7,569 nt of DNA from Bacteroidota bacterium (GTDB lineage Bacteria; Bacteroidota; Bacteroidia; Bacteroidales; VadinHA17): the NCBI GenBank assembly GCA_030631445.1, contig DAOVLD010000076.1:1-7569 (forward strand), given 5' to 3'. The position numbers and the translations under genes were made by a program. The notes below the pieces were generated by a model. It searched no databases. It saw only the letters and a list, made by a program, of their open reading frames with translations, and was not told the DNA's origin. Shown one piece after another: positions 1-5,633 of this stretch. Position 1 is the first letter of the stretch. Each line of letters starts with the position of its first letter.

Positions 1-362
1 CCGTCAATCCACGGAAGCAGCTTTTTTGCGGCATGGTCGGTATGCAGGATAACCGGTACTCCATACTGTTTAGCCAAAGCATGAACATGTTGTGCTCCTG
101 AGATTGCACCTGCTACTGCGGCTCTTTCATTTTCATTTGAAAGTCCTTTCCCGGCAAAAAATATTGCTCCGCCATTGGAAAATTGAATAATTACCGGGGA
201 ATTTACTTCCCGGGCGGTTTCCAAAACAGCGTTTACTGAATCTGTCCCGATAACGTTAACAGCAGGAATGGCAAAATTATTCCTGTTAGCATAATCAAAC
301 AACTCTTTCACCTCATCACCAAATAGAACTCCGGATCTGAATTTTGAATTTTTATTAGTCAT
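1..362 (-). CDS. fbaA: Class II fructose-bisphosphate aldolase (partial, N-terminal 120 codons)
   Basis: This is the 5' part of a class II (zinc-dependent) fructose-1,6-bisphosphate aldolase, which in the cytoplasm interconverts fructose-1,6-bisphosphate with dihydroxyacetone phosphate and glyceraldehyde-3-phosphate in glycolysis and gluconeogenesis. The translation begins MTNKNSKFRSG and carries family hallmarks: FAIPAVNVIGTDSVNAVLE (about residues 30-48), SPVIIQFSNGGA (55-66), and VPVILHTDHAAKKLLPWID (102-120). In the last motif D109 matches the catalytic proton donor and H110 a zinc ligand of the Escherichia coli enzyme, so it is of the longer E. coli FbaA type. The gene leaves the window after codon 120; about two thirds of a usual ~350-residue protein is missing, including the remaining zinc ligands. 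The start is fixed by a good ribosome binding site. It lies 79 bases downstream of the maltose phosphorylase on the same strand, so co-transcription is possible but not shown. Confidence 0.95.
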   Translation of the reverse strand, partial: MTNKNSKFRSGVLFGDEVKELFDYANRNNFAIPAVNVIGTDSVNAVLETAREVNSPVIIQFSNGGAIFFAGKGLSNENERAAVAGAISGAQHVHALAKQYGVPVILHTDHAAKKLLPWID

Positions 363-368
363 TTTAAA

Positions 369-375
369 CTCCTTT
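369..375 (-). promoter_or_regulatory. Shine-Dalgarno sequence of the aldolase gene
   Basis: On the minus strand AAAGGAG stands 6 bases before the ATG at 362-360. It is the only clear Shine-Dalgarno sequence in the window; the other starts have A/T-rich leaders, as is common in Bacteroidota. It decides the aldolase start and suggests strong translation. A one-mismatch TAnnTTTG-like box (TATCTTTA, 416-409) lies upstream and could be an independent promoter, but I see no matching -33 box. Confidence 0.75.
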
Positions 376-441
376 TTAATTAATGATTTATATGATTTTT
401 AGAGTTTTTAAAGATAACATAAAAGGTGCTAAATGTCTAAA

Positions 442-2754
442 TTATTTCTTCGTAAATACTTTCTCCCCATGTCCCGGAAGTTCATATTCATTACCATAAA
501 CGATAACTGGAACACTTTTTTCAGATCTGTTTTTGATCAATACTTCATTTTTTCTTACGTTGATTATCAATAACCTTCCCCGGAATTTTATGCTGAACGA
601 ATAATTTTTCCACTTTTCAGGGATCAACGGGTTAAAGCAGGGTTTTCCATTACGCACTCTCATACCTCCAAATCCTTCAACAATAGCCATCCAGGCTCCT
701 GCCATACTTGTGATATGTAATCCTTCAGCAACTTCGTTATTATAATCGTCCAGATCAAGTCGTGCAGTCCGAAGGTATAGCTCATATGCTTTATCAATAT
801 CACCTGCCTTTGCTGCCAAAACAGAATGAATACAGGCTGAAAGAGATGATTCATGTACGGTTCGTGACTCATAGTATTCAAAATTCCTTCTTATTGTCTC
901 TATATCATACCGGTCTTCAAAAAAATAAATCCCCTGCAAAACATCTGCCTGTTTAAGAAAACATGAACGCAGGATCCTGTCCCATGACCAGTGTTGGTTC
1001 AATGGCCTGATATCCGGATCAATATCTTCGGCAACACATTGTTCTTTATCCAGATAACCATCCTGCTGAAGGAAAATTTTCTGTTTATTATCGTAAGGAA
1101 AATACATATTCTGTACGATCTCTTTCCAATGTTTTGTCTCCTTCTCAAAATTAAAATTTAATTTATCAAGCAACTTGCCGTATTTATCCGGAGTTTTATT
1201 TTTGACATAATTTAATGCTTCAAGAGTATATTCCAGTGTCCACACTGCAATAGTATTAGTATACCAGTTATTGTTTACATTGTTCTCATATTCGTTAGGA
1301 CCGGTTACGCCAAGTATCACATATTTATTTTTATTAGCAGAAAAATTAACCCTTTGACTCCAGAATCTTGAGATCCCAATCAATACTTCCAAACCCCAAT
1401 CCGTCATATAGGTTTTGTCACCGGTATGATTTATATAATTGAATATGGCATAAGCTATAGCCCCATTTCTATGTATTTCCTCAAACGTTATTTCCCATTC
1501 ATTATGACATTCTTCTCCATTCATGGTAACCATTGGATACAAAGCCGCCCCATTTTTAAAGCCCAGTTTGCCGGCATTCTCAATAGCTTTTCCCAGATGT
1601 TTATACCGGTACAACAATAAGTTCCGTGCAACTTTCGCACCTGCAGTATTCAAATAAAACGTCAAGGCATAAGCTTCGGTATCCCAGTAAGTGCTTCCCC
1701 CGTATTTTTCTCCCGTAAAACCCTTGGGGCCTATGTTCAATCTGGCATCTGTTCCGGTATACGTTTGGTTAAGATGGAAAATATTGAACCTGATACCCTG
1801 TTGCGCTGCAATATCCCCGCCAATAACAATATCGCATTCCTTCCATTTTTCAATCCATGCTTTGGCATGTTCCTTAAGCAGATTATCAAATCCTTTGTCA
1901 ATTGCTTTATTCAATACTTCCGCAGCATTTTCCATTATATTCTCCAGTGTATAATTCTGTGTGGAAAGGCTTGAAGCATATTTATATATTACAATCTCAT
2001 CACTTTTTTTTACCTGAACATCTATGCTGTTTGCAACATATTTTTTTCTGTCGCTTACAATTGGCTTTACCTTCTGAATTTTTCCGTTTTTCTCCACCAA
2101 ATACCGCATTCCGGTACAAACATGGAAATCCAGCTTTTTTGTTTTTACCATTACATAACCCTCTCCACTTCCGGCATGTCTGCTAACTTCATCCCAGAAC
2201 TTTTCATTATAATTCGAGTCCTCGTTCTTAACATCAGCGTCGAGGTATGGTTCAAAATTTATATTACCGTTGAAGTTTTCAGGAATAACAGAATAACGTA
2301 TTGCGCCAATTTCCGTATCAACAATACTGAGAAATCTCTTCGCTTTGATGCGAACAATTTTACCACTATTCAGTTTTGCCCTGAAGGCTCTCTCGAGGTA
2401 TCCATCACGCATATTCAACACCTTTTTAAAATCAAGAACCCTGCAAGTGGAAAGATCGAGCTCTTCATCATCTATCCGGACATTAATTCCAATCCAGTTT
2501 GTTGAATTAAGTACTTTAGCAAAATATTCAGGATATCCATTCTTCCACCATCCCACGCGGGTTTTATCCGGATAATATACCCCGGCGATATAACTTCCCT
2601 GGAGAGTTTCACCACTATATTTCTCTTCAAAATTTGCTCTTTGCCCCATCTGTCCGTTACCAAGAGAAAAAATGCTTTCCGAAGCCAGATTGTTTTCCGG
2701 GTCAAACCCATCTTCAACAATCAGCCATTCATTATGCTTAATATGCGAGTTCAT
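442..2754 (-). CDS. Glycoside hydrolase family 65 maltose phosphorylase
   Basis: A complete 770-residue GH65 inverting phosphorylase, the family's usual length. The expected reaction is maltose + phosphate to glucose + beta-D-glucose-1-phosphate in the cytoplasm; there is no signal peptide. Domains in order: N-terminal beta-sandwich (about 1-280, with SESIFSLGNGQMGQR at 25-39), linker, (alpha/alpha)6 catalytic barrel (about 320-700), C-terminal beta-sheet. GPNEYE at 485-490 places the general acid at E488. WDTE (357-360), KQ (601-602) and HESS (634-637) match substrate- and phosphate-site motifs. The loop HNEWEITFE at 417-425 is, as I recall, the segment that sets maltose specificity in the Lactobacillus acidophilus enzyme, so maltose is favoured over trehalose, kojibiose or nigerose; this is from memory. 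The start agrees with the family N-terminus although no Shine-Dalgarno sequence is visible. It sits 260 bases downstream of the sugar transporter on the same strand. Confidence 0.93.
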   Translation of the reverse strand: MNSHIKHNEWLIVEDGFDPENNLASESIFSLGNGQMGQRANFEEKYSGETLQGSYIAGVYYPDKTRVGWWKNGYPEYFAKVLNSTNWIGINVRIDDEELDLSTCRVLDFKKVLNMRDGYLERAFRAKLNSGKIVRIKAKRFLSIVDTEIGAIRYSVIPENFNGNINFEPYLDADVKNEDSNYNEKFWDEVSRHAGSGEGYVMVKTKKLDFHVCTGMRYLVEKNGKIQKVKPIVSDRKKYVANSIDVQVKKSDEIVIYKYASSLSTQNYTLENIMENAAEVLNKAIDKGFDNLLKEHAKAWIEKWKECDIVIGGDIAAQQGIRFNIFHLNQTYTGTDARLNIGPKGFTGEKYGGSTYWDTEAYALTFYLNTAGAKVARNLLLYRYKHLGKAIENAGKLGFKNGAALYPMVTMNGEECHNEWEITFEEIHRNGAIAYAIFNYINHTGDKTYMTDWGLEVLIGISRFWSQRVNFSANKNKYVILGVTGPNEYENNVNNNWYTNTIAVWTLEYTLEALNYVKNKTPDKYGKLLDKLNFNFEKETKHWKEIVQNMYFPYDNKQKIFLQQDGYLDKEQCVAEDIDPDIRPLNQHWSWDRILRSCFLKQADVLQGIYFFEDRYDIETIRRNFEYYESRTVHESSLSACIHSVLAAKAGDIDKAYELYLRTARLDLDDYNNEVAEGLHITSMAGAWMAIVEGFGGMRVRNGKPCFNPLIPEKWKNYSFSIKFRGRLLIINVRKNEVLIKNRSEKSVPVIVYGNEYELPGHGEKVFTKK

Positions 2755-2810
2755 TAAAAAAGTTTATTTGTTTGTTTCTAAATATTATCCGCTATCCTCA
2801 ATCCAAATAA

Positions 2811-2968
2811 AAATTACATAAGCACCAAATAACAAGCACCAAATTTCAAATAAATCTCAAATTCCAATAACTAAAAAATCAAACTAATTTATTTATATGT
2901 GCTGTTTGTTTTTTGTTTTTTCAAACATTGAGTATTATTTGTTTTTTGTTTTTTGAGATTTGTTATTT
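2811..2968. repeat. Heptad-based imperfect inverted repeat in the transporter-phosphorylase spacer
   Basis: The left arm is built of 7-base units of type AAATNNC: AAATTAC (2811-2817), then AAGCACC, AAATAAC, AAGCACC, AAATTTC back to back (2820-2847), a 4-base remnant AAAT, then AAATCTC and AAATTCC (2852-2865). The right arm has reverse-complement type units: GCTGTTT, GTTTTTT, GTTTTTT (2901-2921) and GTTTTTT, GTTTTTT, GAGATTT, GTTATTT (2941-2968). Exact inverted matches are 2852-2861 with 2952-2961 (10 bases) and 2827-2835 with 2960-2968 (9 bases). A 17-base direct repeat lies at 2905-2921 and 2938-2954. The transcript across this spacer could fold into a long imperfect hairpin. It has no coding potential and no transposase. 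I recall similar AT-rich intergenic repeats in other Bacteroidota genomes, but cannot confirm that here. Confidence 0.75.
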
Positions 2969-2981
2969 TTTATAAAAGAAA

Positions 2982-2995
2982 TTTATAGTTTATAG
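2982..2995. repeat. Tandem duplication of TTTATAG
   Basis: Two perfect adjacent copies of the heptamer TTTATAG, at 2982-2988 and 2989-2995, lie just after the heptad inverted repeat and just downstream of the transporter stop codon. The unit length equals that of the neighbouring element, so it may be part of it. On its own a two-copy heptamer can arise by chance in AT-rich DNA. Confidence 0.5.
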
Positions 2996-3014
2996 ACAGA
3001 CTCAATCACTTGTT

Positions 3015-4514
3015 TCATATTTCATCCACATCATCAACAAAAACCACTAATATTGCTGCAATAAACATGGAAACCCCTCCTGTAATGAGCGCATAAATAG
3101 TTTCACCACCAAACAGGTTTTTAACCATCAACCCCAGGATGCTGGCAGCCATGATCTGTGGAATTACAATGAAGAAATTGAATATTCCCATATATACACC
3201 CATTTTGTTCACCGGTAACGATCCGGTAAGAATAGCATACGGCATTGCGAGGATGCTTGCCCATGCAAGGCCTATTCCTACCATAGATATAATAAGAAGG
3301 TTTGGATCGTTAAAGAAGTAAATTGAAATAAGACCTAATCCTCCTGCGAATAGAGAAATCATATGGGTTATCTTTCTGTTGGTCAGTTTTGCCAGCACTG
3401 GTAATAAAAATGCCACTAAAGCTGCAAACCCGTTATAAACAGCAAACAATATCCCCACCCAGTCAGCACCGTTGTTATATAATTCAGAGGTTGTATCCGT
3501 TGTACCATAAATATGGCTTGTTACGGCTGATGTTGAATATATCCACATAGAAAACAGGGCAAACCAGGAGAAGAACTGAACAAAAGCCAGTTGTTTCATA
3601 GTTTTGGGCATGTTAAAAAGGTCGGTGATCACCTCTACAAGTCCGCTTTTATATTTCCCCTTTGAAGCAAAAGCCCCGGTTATAAGCTGAATCACCCCAA
3701 ATGCCATAAAACCCACAGACAAAATATAGAGTTCAGCTTCGAAGGATCTCCAATAAATAATAAGGCTGAATATCAGACCACCCAGAATCCAGAAACCCGC
3801 GGGTTTATAAAACCTCCCGGGCGACATTTTAATCCCGTTCTCGTATTTATCGTCCTCTTCTTCAGAATCAGAAAATGATCTTAATTCCTCCGGAGAATAT
3901 TCTTTGGTCCTTATAACCGTCCATAATACAGCAAGGAAGAAAACAATACTACCGGTATAAAAAGCAAATTTTACTGAAGGAGGTATCCCCTCTTCCGCGG
4001 TATTGGAAATGTTAAGCCAGTTAGTCATAATATAGGGTAATGCCGAAGCAATTACCGCACCGGTGCCAATGAAAAAACTCTGCATGGCAAACCCCCTGGT
4101 TCTCTGTTCCGAAGAAAGCATATCCCCTACAAATGCCCTGAACGGTTCCATGGAAATATTAATGGAGGCATCCATTATCCACAACATACCAGCTGCCATC
4201 CACAGGACCGGAGAGTTAGGCATTATAATTAAAGCTATCGAAGCAAGAATCGCTCCGATAAGGAAATATGGACGCCTGCGTCCAAATTTTCCCCATGTTT
4301 TGTCACTCATATGCCCAATAATAGGCTGAACTATCAATCCTGTTACCGGTGCCGCTATCCATAATATGGGAATATTTTCAACACTTGCTCCAAGGGTTTC
4401 AAATATCCTGCTGACATTGGCATTTTGCAAGGCAAATCCGAATTGTATCCCTAAAAATCCGAAACTCATATTCCAGATCTGCCAGAATTTTAATTTGGGT
4501 TTTGTTTTTTTCAT
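3015..4514 (-). CDS. Inner-membrane sugar transporter, MFS (SLC45/GPH-like), probably for maltose
   Basis: A complete 499-residue major-facilitator protein with about 12 hydrophobic membrane segments and no signal peptide, expected to be a sugar:cation symporter of the inner membrane. The loop after the second segment carries IIGHMSDKTWGKFGRRRPYFL (about residues 65-84 in all), the motif typical of glycoside-pentoside-hexuronide and SLC45/sucrose-type transporters. A cytoplasmic loop between the two six-helix halves is markedly acidic (SDSEEEDDKYENG, 215-227). The next gene on the strand is a maltose phosphorylase, and in Bacteroidota such transporters commonly sit beside GH65 enzymes, so maltose or short malto-oligosaccharides is the likely substrate; the sequence itself does not prove the sugar. 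The ATG at 4514 puts a basic MKKTKPKLK leader directly before the first membrane segment. Only a weak GGA lies close before the start. The leader contains a hairpin and a LacI-like palindrome. Confidence 0.88.
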   Translation of the reverse strand: MKKTKPKLKFWQIWNMSFGFLGIQFGFALQNANVSRIFETLGASVENIPILWIAAPVTGLIVQPIIGHMSDKTWGKFGRRRPYFLIGAILASIALIIMPNSPVLWMAAGMLWIMDASINISMEPFRAFVGDMLSSEQRTRGFAMQSFFIGTGAVIASALPYIMTNWLNISNTAEEGIPPSVKFAFYTGSIVFFLAVLWTVIRTKEYSPEELRSFSDSEEEDDKYENGIKMSPGRFYKPAGFWILGGLIFSLIIYWRSFEAELYILSVGFMAFGVIQLITGAFASKGKYKSGLVEVITDLFNMPKTMKQLAFVQFFSWFALFSMWIYSTSAVTSHIYGTTDTTSELYNNGADWVGILFAVYNGFAALVAFLLPVLAKLTNRKITHMISLFAGGLGLISIYFFNDPNLLIISMVGIGLAWASILAMPYAILTGSLPVNKMGVYMGIFNFFIVIPQIMAASILGLMVKNLFGGETIYALITGGVSMFIAAILVVFVDDVDEI

Positions 4515-4543
4515 TTTCCAAATTTTTCTATTATGATTTGTAG

Positions 4544-4566
4544 AAGGTTTTTCGAATCAAAACCTT
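4544..4566 (-). promoter_or_regulatory. Hairpin in the likely leader of the transporter gene
   Basis: A perfect 8-base inverted repeat, AAGGTTTT (4544-4551) and AAAACCTT (4559-4566), encloses a 7-base loop. It ends about 30 bases before the transporter ATG. It is not followed by a T-run in the direction of transcription, so it does not look like an intrinsic terminator. It could be an mRNA leader hairpin or a protein-binding inverted repeat; function is unknown. Confidence 0.4.
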
Positions 4567-4660
4567 AAAAATATTGATTTTTTCTATTCTTCAAGCCTCT
4601 TATACTGTTTATTTTCAGGATGATTGTTGTTTTTTAACACAAAAATCACATAAGGGTTAT

Positions 4661-4674
4661 TTCAAACGTTTACG
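4661..4674. promoter_or_regulatory. Possible LacI-family operator upstream of the transporter gene
   Basis: The 14-mer TTCAAACGTTTACG contains the perfect 8-base palindrome AAACGTTT centred on CG, the typical core of LacI-family operators. The right half (CGTTTAC) fits the usual pattern well; the outer left bases do not pair. It lies about 150 bases before the start codon of a sugar transporter, a plausible place for control by a sugar-responsive LacI-type repressor. No regulator gene is in the window. Confidence 0.35.
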
Positions 4675-4740
4675 GATAGGAATATTTTTTTTAATGTTTT
4701 CCAGAAATAAGGAGTAACCAGTACCTTAAGTTTTGAATGC

Positions 4741-4822
4741 CTCACCTCTCATCTTTCATCTCTTCTTCTTCCTTCTTCACTCTTCGCTCTCTTCTCTCTG
4801 CTCTCTGCTCTTCTTCCTTCAC
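4741..4822. repeat. Degenerate pyrimidine heptanucleotide tandem repeat
   Basis: From 4741 to 4817 there are eleven consecutive 7-base units of pattern YYYNYYY, for example CTCACCT, CTCATCT, TTCATCT, TTCACTC, TTCGCTC, TCTGCTC, TCTGCTC, followed by a partial twelfth unit. Within 4741-4820, 73 of 80 bases are pyrimidines. All seven purines (4744, 4751, 4758, 4779, 4786, 4800, 4807) fall on the same position of the 7-base register, and the A at 4821 is in phase too. The tract overlaps the stop codon of the peptidase gene; in its transcript it would be a purine-rich 3' tail. It is too short and too continuous for a CRISPR array, and has no spacers. Confidence 0.85.
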
Positions 4823-5541
4823 AATTCATTAATCTTGTAACTCTTCAGCTCCTTTGCCAATAACCGGGCATCGCCCATGTAAAGGTCAAGCTGCTTCCAG
4901 AATTTCACACCATGGTTTCGATACACGGTATGTGCCAGTTCATGAATAATAATATAATCCTGTAACCTTTCCGGTAGTCGCATTAAATGAAGGTTCAGGT
5001 TAATATTATTCTTTGACGAACAACTTCCCCACAAGGTTTTTGCATTTTTAACAAACACTTTCCTGTAGCTAAATCCATATTTATCAGCCAGCTCTTCTAC
5101 TCTTTGTGGAAGAAAATTTTTAGCTTCAATTCTTATTGCTTCTGTAATTCCCTTTCGGATAAAATCCTGAATATACTTATCCTCAATATTTATCCCTTCC
5201 GGATATAAAATTTTAAGTGTCCCATTATAGATCCTAATTTGCCCCTTGATACTTTCAACAGGAATTAATTCCATTTTGTGTTTTAAATAAGGAAAAACAG
5301 TATCACTATTAATAATTATTTGTTGTTTTAGTTCGCGCTTTTTTAGTTTTTTTCTTTGTTTCAGTATCCATGGAATTTTATTTCTAACAACTTTTATAGC
5401 CTGTGAATATGATGAAAAAGCCGGCAAAGTTGCCTTTACCCTGCCATCGGCATACAACCTAATATTAATATTCTTAACTTTGGGCTTTTTTATGAATAAT
5501 ACATTGCCAATTCTATCAACGTAAATCGTCTTCTCTCTCAT
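4819..5541 (-). CDS. YgjP-like zinc metallopeptidase domain protein (DUF45, M48-related)
   Basis: A complete 240-residue cytoplasmic protein of the YgjP/DUF45 family, with no signal peptide or membrane segment; E. coli YgjP and SprT-like proteases are relatives. The family N-terminal part is visible (NINIRLYADGRVKATLP at 24-40, then a basic helix PWILKQRKKLKKRE at 57-70). WGSCSSKNNINLNLHL at 171-186 is the signature before the active site. HELAH at 200-204 gives two zinc ligands (H200, H204) and the catalytic E201, and H210 in NHGVKFW is the likely third ligand. All catalytic residues are intact, so it is probably active, but the substrate is unknown; in other bacteria these genes are often near restriction systems or stand alone. 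The stop codon lies at the edge of the pyrimidine heptad repeat. The start has no Shine-Dalgarno sequence but follows a -7 element closely. It diverges from the TolC gene. Confidence 0.88.
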   Translation of the reverse strand: MREKTIYVDRIGNVLFIKKPKVKNINIRLYADGRVKATLPAFSSYSQAIKVVRNKIPWILKQRKKLKKRELKQQIIINSDTVFPYLKHKMELIPVESIKGQIRIYNGTLKILYPEGINIEDKYIQDFIRKGITEAIRIEAKNFLPQRVEELADKYGFSYRKVFVKNAKTLWGSCSSKNNINLNLHLMRLPERLQDYIIIHELAHTVYRNHGVKFWKQLDLYMGDARLLAKELKSYKINEL

Positions 5542-5560
5542 ATTAATGTGCTAAATAAAA

Positions 5561-5568
5561 CAAATTTA
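5561..5568 (-). promoter_or_regulatory. Bacteroidota -7 promoter element for the peptidase gene
   Basis: On the minus strand TAAATTTG matches the Bacteroidota -7 consensus TAnnTTTG exactly and lies 19 bases before the ATG at 5541, giving a short leader. No TTTG-type -33 box is seen at the expected spacing, so the call rests on one element. Confidence 0.4.
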
Positions 5569-5584
5569 AAATGTAATTAATTGC

Positions 5585-5592
5585 TACTTTTG
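5585..5592 (+). promoter_or_regulatory. Bacteroidota -7 promoter element for the TolC-adaptor operon
   Basis: TACTTTTG matches TAnnTTTG exactly and lies 41 bases before the ATG at 5634. A -33 TTTG box is not evident. Together with the opposite-strand element at 5561-5568 it suggests two divergent promoters packed into the 92-base gap. Confidence 0.4.
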
Positions 5593-5633
5593 TTCGTCTT
5601 ATATTATTGTAAAGATATTTAAAACATGGGTTT

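Larger units (their letters stand above)
4515..4818. other. 304-base intergenic spacer between peptidase and transporter
   Basis: No open frame here is worth calling. From the transporter side it holds an 8-bp hairpin (4544-4566), an A/T-rich stretch, a palindrome AAACGTTT (4664-4671), and a pyrimidine heptad repeat that runs up to the peptidase stop codon. The transporter promoter should lie here, since the repeat and distance argue against simple read-through from the peptidase gene. I searched the minus strand for TAnnTTTG and found no exact match. Confidence 0.7.

Noticed and set aside
363..441. Terminator between phosphorylase and aldolase genes
   Set aside because: The best inverted match (around 364-371 with 402-412) needs bulges and has no GC-rich stem, so it does not support a terminator call.
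1691..2505. Several plus-strand open frames (64-127 codons) opposite the GH65 gene
   Set aside because: They are antisense shadows of a strongly conserved 770-residue enzyme; they have no family motifs or ribosome binding sites and overlap each other.
2472..2720. An 82-codon minus-strand frame inside the phosphorylase gene
   Set aside because: It is an alternate frame of the well-supported GH65 N-terminal region, not a frameshifted part of it; the main frame is intact across this stretch.
2811..2968. MITE or insertion-sequence remnant
   Set aside because: No terminal inverted repeats with flanking target-site duplication could be identified, and no transposase fragment is present; the internal heptad structure explains the inverted symmetry as well.
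4544..4566. Intrinsic terminator
   Set aside because: The stem is AT-rich and no T-run follows it on either strand; its place just before a start codon fits a leader element better.
4741..4822. CRISPR array or tRNA-linked repeat
   Set aside because: Units are only 7 bases, contiguous, and have no spacers or palindromes; no cas genes or tRNA are near.
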